Origin: Amycolatopsis coloradensis
GTDB lineage: Bacteria > Actinomycetota > Actinomycetes > Mycobacteriales > Pseudonocardiaceae
Assembly (NCBI RefSeq): GCF_037997115.1
Contig: NZ_CP150484.1
Span: 6,322,821-6,382,302, forward strand
Length of the DNA stretch: 59,482 nucleotides
Direction: 5' to 3'
The notes under the pieces were generated by a model. The model made no database searches, was not told the origin of the DNA, and was given only the letters and a program-made list of their open reading frames with translations. The position numbers were made by a program, and so were the translations under genes. Shown here in pieces: positions 18,408 to 27,100 of the stretch. Within the stretch, counting starts at the first letter, position 1; each line of letters begins with the position of its first letter.

Positions 18408-19271
18408 GTGGCAGGTTCAGCTCGGCGCGGCACTGGCTGGCTCAGCGTCATCGCGATCGCGACCATCCTCCTCGTCGGGTTGATGCTGTTCTTCGGAGGT
18501 CCGGCGACCAGCGTCGCGGGGAAGGACGTCGGCTACATCTCCGGTGACGAGGCGAACGTCCGGCGATGCCCGTCAGTCGAATGCGAGTCGACCGCGACAT
18601 ACCACCGGGACCAGCAGCTGATCATCCTCAAGGCCGATGTCACCGGTGGCGAGTCGCATGGTTCGCGACGATGGCTGGAGATCCGATACGGCGACGAAGT
18701 CCGTTACGTGCACTCGTATTTCGTCACCGAAAAGTCGGACTCGCGGGCAGAGACGCTCGAACTCCTGGTTTCCGCGGCGGCCGTGCTGGTCGGTATCGCG
18801 ATACTCGGTCTCACCGGCTGGCGACGAGGCCAGACCTGGGCGGCCATGAAAGAGAAAACGGCGAACTCCCTACTCGCGGCAGGAACTTTCGCGGCAGGGC
18901 TGGTCGTCGGGATCGTCGCCTTTCTCGTCGCCAGTGCCGACGGCCAGTCCAGGGCGGCCTTTCTGTCGAGCGCGCTCGCCAACGTCGGCGCCGGGCTGGT
19001 CGGTGCGGCGGTGACCTTCGTTCTTTTCCAGGTCTTTCTCAGCCGCCGAGCGCCTTCACGAGAACAGGTGGTGGAACTGCAGGCACAGTTCTCCGAACTG
19101 AGGCATACCCTCGAAGGAACCCGCGCGGCGGCCGCGCCACCTACCGTGCCCGCCCGGCCCGCCGAGGAACAGCTTGGCAGTTCCCGGATCTTGCGCTTGG
19201 CTCTCCTGGCGACCGCGGTCGCGTGGATCGTGCGGCAGGCGCGAACCTCCGGCAACTCCTTCCGCCGATGA
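18408..19271 (+). CDS. Membrane protein with SH3-like extracytoplasmic domain, function unknown
   Basis: 287 residues. One N-terminal membrane helix (residues 12-31) is followed by an SH3-like segment of about 70 residues (YISGDEANVRRCPSVECEST to VRYVHSYFV, with two Cys that could pair), then three more membrane helices between about 120 and 215, a short helical part (REQVVELQAQFSELRHTL) that could be coiled coil, and a last hydrophobic helix near the C-terminus. GTG start at 18408. Its stop overlaps the Nudix start (ATGA), so the two are probably co-transcribed. I do not recognise a named family beyond the bacterial SH3 resemblance. Confidence 0.75.
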   Translation: MAGSARRGTGWLSVIAIATILLVGLMLFFGGPATSVAGKDVGYISGDEANVRRCPSVECESTATYHRDQQLIILKADVTGGESHGSRRWLEIRYGDEVRYVHSYFVTEKSDSRAETLELLVSAAAVLVGIAILGLTGWRRGQTWAAMKEKTANSLLAAGTFAAGLVVGIVAFLVASADGQSRAAFLSSALANVGAGLVGAAVTFVLFQVFLSRRAPSREQVVELQAQFSELRHTLEGTRAAAAPPTVPARPAEEQLGSSRILRLALLATAVAWIVRQARTSGNSFRR

Positions 19272-19795
19272 TCGGCTCACACCCAAGGGAGACGGCTGTA
19301 CTGTCACTACCGAACTCCGGGACAGTTCTCCCGAACCCGAGAATCCGTGTCGCCGCCTACGTCATCCGCCCGAGACCACAGCCTGAACTCCTGATCTTCG
19401 AGCACATCGACGTCCCCGAAGCCGGGCAACAAGTCCCTGCCGGAGGAGTGAACTCCAACGAAGACCTCCCGAAGGCAGTGCTGCGGGAAGTCCTTGAGGA
19501 AACAGGGTTGGCCGGCGTCACTGTCGTCCAGGCGCTGACGACCGAGGACAGACCCCATCCAGAGACCGGACAACCCCGTCGCACCACGTACTTTCACCTG
19601 CTGGCGCCCACCGACACAGCCGATGACTGGATACACCGTGCCGGGGGAACCGGCAGCGACGCCGGAATGAGGTTCGCCTGCCGGTTCCAGCCGCTTCCCC
19701 TTCCGCGTCCGCTGACCGACGACCAGGACATCTGGCTCCGGCTGATCGATCCAGCACTGGCCACGCGGCCGCAATCAGGACTGCACCCAAGATGA
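19268..19795 (+). CDS. Nudix hydrolase
   Basis: 175 residues. A complete Nudix box GX5EX7REUXEEXGU is present: GGVNSNE, DLPKAVL, REVLEETGL. The fold starts at RIRVAAYVIRP. Family members hydrolyse nucleoside diphosphates linked to another moiety, using Mg at the box glutamates. ATG at 19268 overlaps the stop of the membrane-protein gene; a start further in, after the AAGGGAGAC site near 19285, cannot be excluded since the first 20 residues lie outside the fold. Substrate cannot be predicted. Confidence 0.88.
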   Translation: MIGSHPRETAVLSLPNSGTVLPNPRIRVAAYVIRPRPQPELLIFEHIDVPEAGQQVPAGGVNSNEDLPKAVLREVLEETGLAGVTVVQALTTEDRPHPETGQPRRTTYFHLLAPTDTADDWIHRAGGTGSDAGMRFACRFQPLPLPRPLTDDQDIWLRLIDPALATRPQSGLHPR

Positions 19796-19927
19796 TCTAC
19801 ACCTGCCGGCTGGGCCGAAGCCTGCTGCGCCGGCGCCGACACGCCCAAAAGACTCGACGGCGCATTCAGTCAAGCGGTGCTCGGCAAGACGACAGGCACT
19901 TACAGCCCCCGATGAAAGGACAGGCCT

Positions 19928-20893
19928 GTGAAGGTCCTGGTAGTAGGCGGAACCGGGTTCATCGGACATCACATCGTGCGCGAACTACTGGCACGCGGGC
20001 ACGACGTCACGGTCCTGGTCCGCACGCCACCCACGAATCTCCCCGCCGCGGTAACGGTCCGACTCGGCGACCTCACCGATCTGTCCGACGATCGACTCGA
20101 CACGATCGTCGCCGGCCACACGGGCATCGTCATCGCATCGGCCGCCGCCGTCGCCGCACCGCGCGGCACCGACATCGCCGCGTTCTTCCACGACACCAAC
20201 GTCGCCCCCGTCGTCAGATTGCTCGCCGCCGGATGCCGGGCACAATGCGACCGCGCTGTCATCCTCGGCAGTTTCTACGCCACCCTCCAGCGCGAACAGC
20301 CGGCACTCCGCCTGGCCGAACTCAACCCGTACATCGCCAGCAGAATCGAACAAGCCGAGCACGCACGCGCCGCGGTCAACACGGAAACCTCCGTGGCCGT
20401 TCTGGAACTCCCCTACGTCGCGGGCACGACCCCCGGCCGGCAATCACCTCTCGCGCCCATGCTGCACAGCCTGTCCATCGGTGACGCAGGCATCTTCGCC
20501 TACTCCGGCGCCACCGCCGTGGTCACCGTCACCCAAGTCGCGCGAGCCGCCGTCGCGGCACTGGACCGTCGCGCCAATGGCGACTATCCGATCGTCACCG
20601 CGAACCTCGCTTGGGCCGATCTCTTCACCCGCCTCGCAACCGCGAGCGGCCGCCCTCCCCAACGCGTCTGGAAGCTTCACTCACGCGCCATCGAACTCCT
20701 GATCCGCTTCGAAGGCGTCCGCCAGCGCCGCCAAGGATTGACCATCGGCTTCCATCCGGCACAGTGGAGCAAACTGCACGCCACCGCCATGATCCTCGAC
20801 CCGGAAATCGCGCGAGCCGAACTCGGCGTCGAGCCCGACGACCTCCACAACGCGCTCCAAGACTCCGCTCCGGACACTTCACCACAAGGTTGA
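19928..20893 (+). CDS. NAD-dependent epimerase/dehydratase-like protein (extended SDR)
   Basis: 321 residues. The N-terminal Rossmann motif GGTGFIGHHIV binds a dinucleotide, and RLGDLTDL fits the acidic residue after beta-3. The usual catalytic YxxxK appears as YIASR (Arg for Lys), so classical SDR catalysis is uncertain; it may be an atypical, NmrA-like or binding member. GTG start at 19928, preceded by GAAAGGACAGG. Monocistronic by spacing. No sugar-pathway neighbours, so the family name should not be read as a sugar epimerase. Confidence 0.78.
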   Translation: MKVLVVGGTGFIGHHIVRELLARGHDVTVLVRTPPTNLPAAVTVRLGDLTDLSDDRLDTIVAGHTGIVIASAAAVAAPRGTDIAAFFHDTNVAPVVRLLAAGCRAQCDRAVILGSFYATLQREQPALRLAELNPYIASRIEQAEHARAAVNTETSVAVLELPYVAGTTPGRQSPLAPMLHSLSIGDAGIFAYSGATAVVTVTQVARAAVAALDRRANGDYPIVTANLAWADLFTRLATASGRPPQRVWKLHSRAIELLIRFEGVRQRRQGLTIGFHPAQWSKLHATAMILDPEIARAELGVEPDDLHNALQDSAPDTSPQG

Positions 20894-21345
20894 CCGCGGG
20901 ACATCAGCTCATGCCGACGTCAGGACGGCCGGACGCGTCACCCCTGCCGGCGAACCTCGGCCGTACCGCGGAGGGCGGATCAACTGGAAGTGCCGCTGCA
21001 ACCGGCGGTCGAATGACCGGTGACCATGGCCTCCGGACAGCGTCAACCCGTCGCCAGCGCCCGCTGCGACACACTGCCGGCGTGCACCGGGGCGATGAAC
21101 ACGCTGCGAGGCGGCGCCGGTCTCTCGTCATCCGGCAGGTCAAGGGCTTCCAAGCCGTCCTGCCATCGCACCCAGTCCTGGACGCACAAGCCCAGCCAGA
21201 ACTCCACATCGTCGCAGTCGCGGCGGCGGCAACGGTTTCTGCTGCTATCGATCGTCATAGCCCCAAGGAACCCTCCTCCCCCCATTCAGCTCCACACAGT
21301 ACTGCGACGCCCTGGCCACCCGTTTCACGACATGCCAACGGGTTG
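20894..21345. other. Gene-poor stretch with one doubtful short frame
   Basis: No confident gene. On the minus strand 21043-21285 an 80-codon frame contains DDVEFWLGLCVQDWVRWQDG and LEALDLPDDER, which has the acidic and aromatic balance of real protein, but it has no good ribosome site and matches no family I know. It may be a tail fragment of a lost gene, like the acetyltransferase remnant next door. Confidence 0.35.
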
Positions 21346-21609
21346 CTATCGAACGACGTCGTCCGGCCGAGGTCCCGGAGTTCCCGAACGCGCGTCCAGG
21401 GGCACCGTGAGATAGGTGAGATCCGGTTCGACCTGCTCGGCTTGGGCGCCGGCTCGCCGCATCGCGCGAATCATCGCCGTATTCGCTTCCTGGGCGATCG
21501 CGACGAGTGCCACGCTGTCGTCGGCGCGCGCGAGGGTGATCAGCCGGTCGAGCAAAGCCGTGCCGATGCGGGTACGCCCGGCTGCCCCTACAGGCGACGC
21601 GCGACGCAC
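21346..21609 (-). pseudogene. Truncated GNAT acetyltransferase (C-terminal fragment)
   Basis: The fragment reads GRTRIGTALLDRLITLARAD, then VALVAIAQEANTAMIRAMRR, the acetyl-CoA-binding helix and following strand-helix of GNAT enzymes. The N-terminal half is missing, and the preceding DNA toward 21670 carries a palindromic repeat instead. The 87-codon frame begins inside the fold, so a functional enzyme is unlikely. Confidence 0.55.
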
Positions 21610-21673
21610 CCGACGAGCTGACCGCTCGACGCCGTTCTTTGGAAGAGAAGACCACCGACATCGCTCGTCAGGT

Positions 21674-21721
21674 GTGTCGCGAAAGCCACTTCCGCGGTGC
21701 CGAAGGTGGCTTTCGCGACAC
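21674..21721. repeat. Palindromic repeat GTGTCGCGAAAGCCAC / GTGGCTTTCGCGACAC
   Basis: Two perfect 16-base inverted arms (21674-21689 and 21706-21721) separated by 16 bases, ending 10 bases past the stop of the minus-strand protease gene. It can form a strong hairpin and could end that transcript. The same GAAAGTGGCTTTCGC core recurs at 59230-59286, so it is a dispersed repeat and not just a local terminator. Confidence 0.8.
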
Positions 21722-21730
21722 GCCCCGACA

Positions 21731-22516
21731 TCACGCCACGGTCTGCGTTCGGCTCGTTCGCTCGGCGATCCAGTCCCGGTACACGGTCACATCGGTCCAG
21801 ATGCCCAGACCGCTGGCGCATTTCGGATCCGCGTCACCATCGCGGCTGGTGGCGCCGACCAGTTCCCACTCACCGGGCCTGCCCTTGATCTGCGGACCGC
21901 CGGAGTCGCCGTAGCAGCCCATCGCGTCCGGAGTGTCGGAACCGGTGCAGATCTCCTTGCCCGCGGCGATGGTGCGACAGTCCTCCGCCGGCCTGACCTT
22001 GGTGTCCAGTTCCTGGAGGATCTCCGGCGCGCCGCAGTTCTGGTCGGCGCAGTGCTCACCCCAGCCGAGGATCCGGGTCGCCGTTCCCGCGTCGCCCACG
22101 GCCTCGGCGATCTTGATCGGCTGCTCGGTCACCGGTTTGTCCAGCCGCACCAACGCGATGTCCTGGCCCAGCGGCTCCTTCCCGGTGAAGTCCGGATGCA
22201 CGATGATCCGGCTGACCCCGGTCTCGGTGCCCCCGCTGGCGTGCTGCCGCGCCCCGATCCTGGTCCTGATCTGCCCTGGCTGCGCTCCCTGCACGCAGTG
22301 CGCCGCGGTCACCACCCAGTCCTCACTGATCAGCGAGCCGCCGCAGAAGTGCCTCCCACCCTGCTGCAACGACACCATGAAGGAGTAATCCTCGGTGGCG
22401 TCGTGCCCGCCGATGACGTAGGGCGTCGGCCCGTCAGCCGCCGCGGCGATCCCCGGTACCAGCACCGCTCCCGCCGCGGCCACCCCGATCATCAGTACGC
22501 CTGTTTTGCGAAGCAT
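21731..22516 (-). CDS. Secreted trypsin-like serine protease (S1 family)
   Basis: 261 residues. A signal peptide ends near AAAA-DGPTPYVIGG; the mature protease begins at VIGGHDATEDYSF, matching the S1 activation site. The triad is complete: His in VVTAAHCV, Asp in DIALVRL, Ser in GDSGGPQ; residues upstream (GSDTPDAMGCYGDSGGP) show an alanine two before the MGCYGDSGG segment where an Asp would be typical of trypsin specificity, so the exact cleavage preference is unsure. Six Cys suit secreted disulfides. ATG at 22516. Single gene, ending at a palindromic repeat. Confidence 0.92.
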   Translation of the reverse strand: MLRKTGVLMIGVAAAGAVLVPGIAAAADGPTPYVIGGHDATEDYSFMVSLQQGGRHFCGGSLISEDWVVTAAHCVQGAQPGQIRTRIGARQHASGGTETGVSRIIVHPDFTGKEPLGQDIALVRLDKPVTEQPIKIAEAVGDAGTATRILGWGEHCADQNCGAPEILQELDTKVRPAEDCRTIAAGKEICTGSDTPDAMGCYGDSGGPQIKGRPGEWELVGATSRDGDADPKCASGLGIWTDVTVYRDWIAERTSRTQTVA

Positions 22517-22753
22517 TATCGTGAACTCCCCGTAGACGACGAATTGCTGACAGTCGTCACGCTATGGGGTGATGATCACGGCTGGATCGGCTCATCGGCC
22601 GGGTGCACATCAGCCGAATGGCCGACCCAGCGTGACGCCGCATCCGAACAGCGACCCGATCAGCGGACACCTGTCGGCGAACTCGCCGATCGCCGCGGCG
22701 AGGCCGACGCACCGGCCGACCTCGGTCTTTTCCACGCGCGCCAGAGGACGACG

Positions 22754-22999
22754 GCGTGGAGTACGCCGTCTTCACCCTGTACCTCTTCTTCACTCTTCGG
22801 CTTGTCCTTCAGCTACGTGGCGGATCTGTACAGGATCACCTTGGCCGCGGGCGAATCGACCCGGGAACTGACGGCCGAAGAAGCGCATACTTGTTCCGAG
22901 TCCGCAGTCGCCGGTGCTGGCGTCGCGAAGATCGCCGTCGAGATCGCTGAGACCTCGCTCATCGACGAAATCGTCCAGCATCTCAGTGAACGAGGATGA
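22754..22999 (+). pseudogene. Possible frameshifted small membrane protein
   Basis: Two frames seem to belong together: VEYAVFTLYLFFTL up to about 22800, then FGLSFSYVADLYRITLAAGE and LIDEIVQHLSERG to a stop at 22997-22999. Joined, they would give one hydrophobic segment followed by a charged tail. No family recognised. A one-base indel near 22795-22805 is needed, so this is either a relic or chance. The rest of 22517-23060 shows no gene. Confidence 0.25.
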
Positions 23000-23060
23000 C
23001 GAACAGCGCCGAACTGGCTCCGACGACACCGAGGAGCACCTCGGCGCCCGGCTCACCCGT

Positions 23061-23618
23061 TCAGCAAAGATCGGGGATGACGAGCGTGCCCTCTTCGACC
23101 TTGACGTGCCCGGCTTCGACGAGGTCGGCGGCACGGGCGAGAAACGCGGTGAGCGACGGCGCTTTCGGCTCGTCGAGCTCAGGGACGTTGGGGCGGAAAA
23201 CGACCTGACCGCGGGTGCCACGTTCGCCGGGATCGAGGTCCAGGAAGTGGCAATCGCCCTGGAACGCGAGGAACGGCGGCCAGGATTCCGACCACACCGT
23301 CCACCGGTAGCAGGAAGGTTGCTCGACGGGTGTGGCCATGTCGCCGACCACGTCGGTCAGCATCCGGTGCATCTCGACGATCTCGTCGATGGTCGGGAAA
23401 TGCTCGAAGTTGAGCGGGCCGTTCAACTCGTCGGGGTCGTCCTGGCCCGCCGACACGCTCAGCAGGGCGCACAGATCGGGCGGCAGGTCAAGCCCGGTCT
23501 CGGTGGCGAGCCGGTCGAGGTCGCGTTCGGTCGCGCCGGGCAGGAACGGCGCGGCGCCGGGTAGTTCCCGCTCGATCAGACTTTGTAACCGTGCGAACTC
23601 GCGGGCGGTCTGGTTCAT
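23061..23618 (-). CDS. SMI1/KNR4 family protein
   Basis: 185 residues. The opening helix and FLPGATERDLDRLATETGLD, then LPPDLCALLSVSAGQDDP, fit the SMI1/KNR4 (SUKH) fold, whose bacterial members often act as immunity proteins or unknown binding modules. Later WPPFLAFQGDCHFLDLDPG matches the central strand pair. No polymorphic toxin gene lies beside it, so a toxin-immunity role is not supported here. ATG at 23618. It is divergent from the next gene, with about 110 bases between them. Confidence 0.75.
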   Translation of the reverse strand: MNQTAREFARLQSLIERELPGAAPFLPGATERDLDRLATETGLDLPPDLCALLSVSAGQDDPDELNGPLNFEHFPTIDEIVEMHRMLTDVVGDMATPVEQPSCYRWTVWSESWPPFLAFQGDCHFLDLDPGERGTRGQVVFRPNVPELDEPKAPSLTAFLARAADLVEAGHVKVEEGTLVIPDLC

Positions 23619-23731
23619 GACGGCCAGATATTACGCAAGCGCCGGTCTCTGCGGCCGCACGAAAACCCTGGATGACCTTGTTCGGGCCCGCCCAGTAGTC
23701 TCCAGCGGACAGTGCGACAGGGGGAGTTATC

Positions 23732-24514
23732 GTGGCCAGCCATTTCGAGGCGATCGGGATCGGCGTCACCAGTCAGGACGAATTCGGGGAATTGGTGGTC
23801 TCCTTGATCAGCGCGGGCACGGCCCGGCAGATCGACAAGAAGACCAGCGAACATGTCTGGACCGACCCTTCCGGCGCCCGGCTGGTCGCGCAGGTTCGCA
23901 AGGGCGAGATCGACTTCCTTCTGCCCTGCCTGGCCGGCACGACGACGGCGGTACCGGTGCGCGACGTTCGCCTCGTCGACGCCGAGACCGCGATGCTCGA
24001 CCTCCTCGACGGCGTCGCCGGGGAGATGATCTGCCCCATCGCGGTCGAACTGGAAGACCGGGCGGTCCTCGCCAACGCCGGCGGGCGGCTCGAGTCCGGC
24101 TCCCTGGTGCTGACGGCTCTCGCCGAAGACGTCACCGTGCACGCCGACGCCGATGCCTACGCGGCCTCCCAGGACGACGACGGACTGAAATTCGCAGCCG
24201 ACCACTTCATCCCGTCCGGCACCTTCGCGCTCGAGGAGCCCTCGCCCGACTGGACGCCGTCCGCCCACGCGCTGTTCGCCGGCGAGGTCGTCGAGGCCGA
24301 AACTCCCGTGAATACGGTCACTGGCAAGGTATTCCATCGGATCCGGGTCCGCACCATCGCCGCGATCGAGCTCGACGTCGCCATCGCGGCCACCGAACTG
24401 GAGCAGCCGCCCGCGCGCGGCAACATCGTGACGGGGACCTTCTTCCTGACCGGAAGGTTGGGACTACAGCCTGCCGACACCGAGGAGAAACGGCGCCGCT
24501 GGTTCCGGCGGTAG
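23732..24514 (+). CDS. Conserved-looking protein of unknown function
   Basis: 260 residues, soluble, no signal peptide or membrane helix. The N-terminal SHFEAIGIGVTSQDEFGELV and the repeated beta-rich segments around 30-130 and 150-250 suggest a two-domain beta protein; codon use is normal for the window and a GGGGGAGTTATC site precedes the GTG at 23732, so it is a real gene. I do not recognise the family. Tail EEKRRRWFRR is strongly basic. It ends 16 bases from the convergent CGNR regulator gene. Confidence 0.7.
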   Translation: MASHFEAIGIGVTSQDEFGELVVSLISAGTARQIDKKTSEHVWTDPSGARLVAQVRKGEIDFLLPCLAGTTTAVPVRDVRLVDAETAMLDLLDGVAGEMICPIAVELEDRAVLANAGGRLESGSLVLTALAEDVTVHADADAYAASQDDDGLKFAADHFIPSGTFALEEPSPDWTPSAHALFAGEVVEAETPVNTVTGKVFHRIRVRTIAAIELDVAIAATELEQPPARGNIVTGTFFLTGRLGLQPADTEEKRRRWFRR

Positions 24515-24530
24515 CCCTCGAAGGCGGGCG

Positions 24531-25052
24531 CTAGGCCGACCGTTCGCGGCGATAGTGACGAGCGGCCTTCGCCCGGTTGCCACAGGTTTCCATGGAGCAC
24601 CATCGCCTGGTGCCGTTGCGGGTCGTGTCGTCGAAGTACAGCGTGCACACCGGATACGCCGAGCATCGCTTGATCCGTTCCGGGCGCGTGCGAAGCAGGG
24701 TCAAGTAGCCGTATGCCGCGAGCCATGCCGGTCGCCAGGCCGCTTCCTCGACCTCGACCACTTCTTCGGGGCCGCCTTGCCGCAGCTCCGGCCGCAAACG
24801 TCCGCGCGCCAGGACCTCGTTCAGCGCGCGTTCGGCGGAAACGCCGGGGCTTTCGAGCACCTCGCGCAGGACGGAACGCGTGTGACGCAACGGTTCCTCC
24901 GCTCCCGGCGCATCCGGGAGGCCTCGCTCGGCCAGCCAGGCGCCCACCCCGCCGGGTTCGTCGAAGACGTCCCGCTGCTCACCACGGTCGGGCCACGTGG
25001 TGTTCAGCAGGTCCAGGGCGATCGGCTCGCCGACCAGGGGGCGTTGGAGCAC
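24531..25052 (-). CDS. CGNR zinc-finger transcriptional regulator
   Basis: 173 residues. The C-terminal CGNR finger is complete: RCSAYPVCTLYFDDTTRNG followed by RRWCSMETCGNRAKAARHYR, whose four Cys should bind zinc. The N-terminal half (LDLLNTTWPDRG to LREVLES) is the usual ABATE-like ligand-sensing domain. GTG start at 25052. It is divergently placed from the hydrolase at 25157, with a palindrome in between, so it probably controls that gene and itself. Such regulators usually answer to a small ligand, here unknown. Confidence 0.88.
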   Translation of the reverse strand: MLQRPLVGEPIALDLLNTTWPDRGEQRDVFDEPGGVGAWLAERGLPDAPGAEEPLRHTRSVLREVLESPGVSAERALNEVLARGRLRPELRQGGPEEVVEVEEAAWRPAWLAAYGYLTLLRTRPERIKRCSAYPVCTLYFDDTTRNGTRRWCSMETCGNRAKAARHYRRERSA

Positions 25053-25107
25053 AGCGTCATCCTACCCTCCGTCAGCCGCTTGACAGGTTAGGTCGCCCCA
25101 TGCTTAC

Positions 25108-25141
25108 CTCTAACCGTTCAAACTAATTTAGACAGTTAGAG
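25108..25141. promoter_or_regulatory. Probable operator between CGNR regulator and hydrolase
   Basis: Perfect 7-base arms CTCTAAC (25108-25114) and GTTAGAG (25135-25141) enclose a second partial inversion (GTTCAAACTAATTTAGAC). This AT-rich island stands out from its GC-rich surroundings and ends about 15 bases before the hydrolase ATG. It is the natural site for the adjacent CGNR regulator. Confidence 0.5.
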
Positions 25142-25156
25142 CAAGGAGCACCTGGC

Positions 25157-26044
25157 ATGCCTGAAGCAACCCGGTCCGCCGACGAGGTCTTTCACCGCAC
25201 GGCGACCATCGACGGCCGCAGCGTGTTCTACCGGGAAGCCGGCGACCCCACCGCGCCCACCGTGCTGCTGCTGCACGGTTTCCCCACGTCGTCGCACATG
25301 TTCCGCACGTTGATCCCCGCGCTGGCCGACCGCTATCACGTCATCGCCCCCGACCACGTCGGCTTCGGGTACTCGGACGCCCCGCCCGTCGATCGGTTCG
25401 ACTATTCGTTCGAGAACCTGACAGCGATCACCATGGGGCTCATCGACGCGCTCGGCCTGGACCGTTTCGCCCTCTACATCCAGGACTACGGGGCACCCAT
25501 CGGGCTCCGCATCGCGAGCCGCCACCCGGAGCGGGTCAGCGCGCTGCTGGTGCAGTCCGGCAACGCCTACGTCGACGGCTTCACACCGTTCTGGGATGTG
25601 CTGTTCGCGCACGCCAAGGACCGCGAAACCCACGAAGAAGCCGTGCGCGAACTCCTGGAGCCCGCGGCGACCCGCTGGCAGTACACCCACGGCGTCCCCG
25701 CCGACCGGCTGGACCGGCTCACCCCGGACACCTGGACCCTCGACCAGGCCCTGCTCGACCGCCCCGGCAACAAGGAGGTGCAACTGCAGCTGTTCTGGGA
25801 CTACCAGTTCAATCTCGACGTCTACCCGGCCTTCCAGCAGTACTTCCGCGACCACCGTCCGCCGACGCTCATCACCTGGGGCGAGCACGACGAGATCTTC
25901 GGCGCCGACGGAGCCCGCGCGTTCCTTCGAGACCTGCCCGACGCCGAACTGCACCTTCTCGACGCCGGGCATTTCGCCCTCGAAACGCACGGCCCGGAGA
26001 TCGCCACCCTGATCCGGGACTTCCTCGACCGCACCTCGCGCTGA
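25157..26044 (+). CDS. Alpha/beta hydrolase, haloalkane dehalogenase/epoxide hydrolase-like
   Basis: 295 residues. HGFPTSSHMFR provides the HGxP oxyanion motif. The nucleophile elbow is IQDYGAPIG, with Asp110 where most alpha/beta hydrolases have Ser; Asp nucleophiles mark haloalkane dehalogenases and epoxide hydrolases. The next residue is Tyr, not the Trp that stabilises halide in dehalogenases, so dehalogenase activity is doubtful. His272 in DAGHFALE is the likely base. Cap domain between about 130 and 225. ATG at 25157 follows GCAAGGAG. Expression is probably controlled by the divergent CGNR regulator. Confidence 0.85.
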   Translation: MPEATRSADEVFHRTATIDGRSVFYREAGDPTAPTVLLLHGFPTSSHMFRTLIPALADRYHVIAPDHVGFGYSDAPPVDRFDYSFENLTAITMGLIDALGLDRFALYIQDYGAPIGLRIASRHPERVSALLVQSGNAYVDGFTPFWDVLFAHAKDRETHEEAVRELLEPAATRWQYTHGVPADRLDRLTPDTWTLDQALLDRPGNKEVQLQLFWDYQFNLDVYPAFQQYFRDHRPPTLITWGEHDEIFGADGARAFLRDLPDAELHLLDAGHFALETHGPEIATLIRDFLDRTSR

Positions 26045-26088
26045 CCGCCCGGCACCGCCGTATCCTCGAGGCGAGGCGGAGGTGGGAA

Positions 26089-26319
26089 GTGACGGACGAA
26101 CAGCTGCTCATCGAATTCGCGCTGACCCGCATGGACCATCCCGAACTCGACCTCGAGGAAGTGGCGACGCTGACCGTCCGGCGCCTTGGTGAGGACCGGA
26201 TGCTGGACTTCGCCGGACGCACCCTCGTCAGCCGCGGCGAACTACGCGGAGCCGCGTTCCCGGCCGCGGTCGAACACGTGCTCCGCGTGGTCCTCACCTT
26301 GCGCGGCCCGGACGACTGA
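26089..26319 (+). CDS. Small acidic protein of unknown function
   Basis: 76 residues, starting with GTG at 26089 behind an excellent site (GGCGGAGGTGGGAAG). Helical, acidic N-terminal part MTDEQLLIEFALTRMDHPEL, no Cys cluster, signal or membrane helix. Family not recognised. It ends 8 bases before the convergent ABC permease gene. Confidence 0.55.
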   Translation: MTDEQLLIEFALTRMDHPELDLEEVATLTVRRLGEDRMLDFAGRTLVSRGELRGAAFPAAVEHVLRVVLTLRGPDD

Positions 26320-26327
26320 CCGGCAGG

Positions 26328-27089
26328 TCAGGAGATCTTGCGCCGGTAGGTGATCGTGGCGAAGAAGTACGCGACGACGAGAAGGCCGGCACACCAGGCC
26401 AGGGCGATCCAGATGTCGTCGCCGACCGGTTGCCGGCCGAACAGGGCACGGATGGCGTTGACGATCGACGTCACCGGCTGATGTTCCGCGAAGGCGCGCA
26501 CGGGGCCCGGCATGGTGGCGGTGGGCACGAACGCCGAGCTGAGGAAGGGCAGGAAGATGAGCGGGTAGGAGAACGCGCTCGCCCCGTCGACGGATTTCGC
26601 GGACAGGCCGGGAATGACGGCCAGCCACGTCAGCGCCAGGGTGAACAGCAGCAGGATGCCGGCGACCGCGAGCCAGGTCAACACACCCGCCCCCGAACGG
26701 AAGCCCATGAGCAAGGCGACGCCCACGACGATGACCAGCGAGAGCAGATTGGCGGCCAGCGAGGTCAGGACGTGCGCCCACAACACGCCCGAGCGCGCGA
26801 TGGGCAGCGATTGGAATCGCTCGAAGATCCCGCTCTTCATATCGGTGAAGAGCCGGAGCGCGGTGTAGGCGACACCCGACGCGACCGTGATCAGCAGGAT
26901 GCCGGGCAGCATGTAGTTCACATACGAATCCGTCCCCGTTTCGATCGCGCCGCCGAAGACGTAGACGAACATCAGCATCATGGCGACCGGCATCATCGCG
27001 GTCGTGATGATGGTGTCCATGCTGCGCGTGACATGTTTCATCGAGCGTCCCAACAGGACGGTCGTTTCACCGAAGAAATGTTCGCTCAT
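26328..27089 (-). CDS. ABC-2 type permease, DrrB-like
   Basis: 253 residues with six hydrophobic segments, typical of ABC-2 export permeases; the PGILLITVASGVAYTALRLF stretch and FLSSAFVPTATMPGPVRAF loop match drug-resistance (DrrB-type) members. ATG at 27089 follows AGGGGAGAAGACG. It lies 11 bases downstream of its ATPase gene and forms a two-gene operon with it. Likely exports a hydrophobic compound; a drug is possible but not shown. The PadR-type operator upstream of the ATPase gene suggests substrate-inducible control. Confidence 0.9.
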   Translation of the reverse strand: MSEHFFGETTVLLGRSMKHVTRSMDTIITTAMMPVAMMLMFVYVFGGAIETGTDSYVNYMLPGILLITVASGVAYTALRLFTDMKSGIFERFQSLPIARSGVLWAHVLTSLAANLLSLVIVVGVALLMGFRSGAGVLTWLAVAGILLLFTLALTWLAVIPGLSAKSVDGASAFSYPLIFLPFLSSAFVPTATMPGPVRAFAEHQPVTSIVNAIRALFGRQPVGDDIWIALAWCAGLLVVAYFFATITYRRKIS

Positions 27090-27100
27090 CGTCTTCTCCC

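Noticed and set aside
23061..23618. SMI1/KNR4 protein as immunity partner of a toxin
   Set aside because: No toxin-like gene adjoins it, so only the family is claimed.
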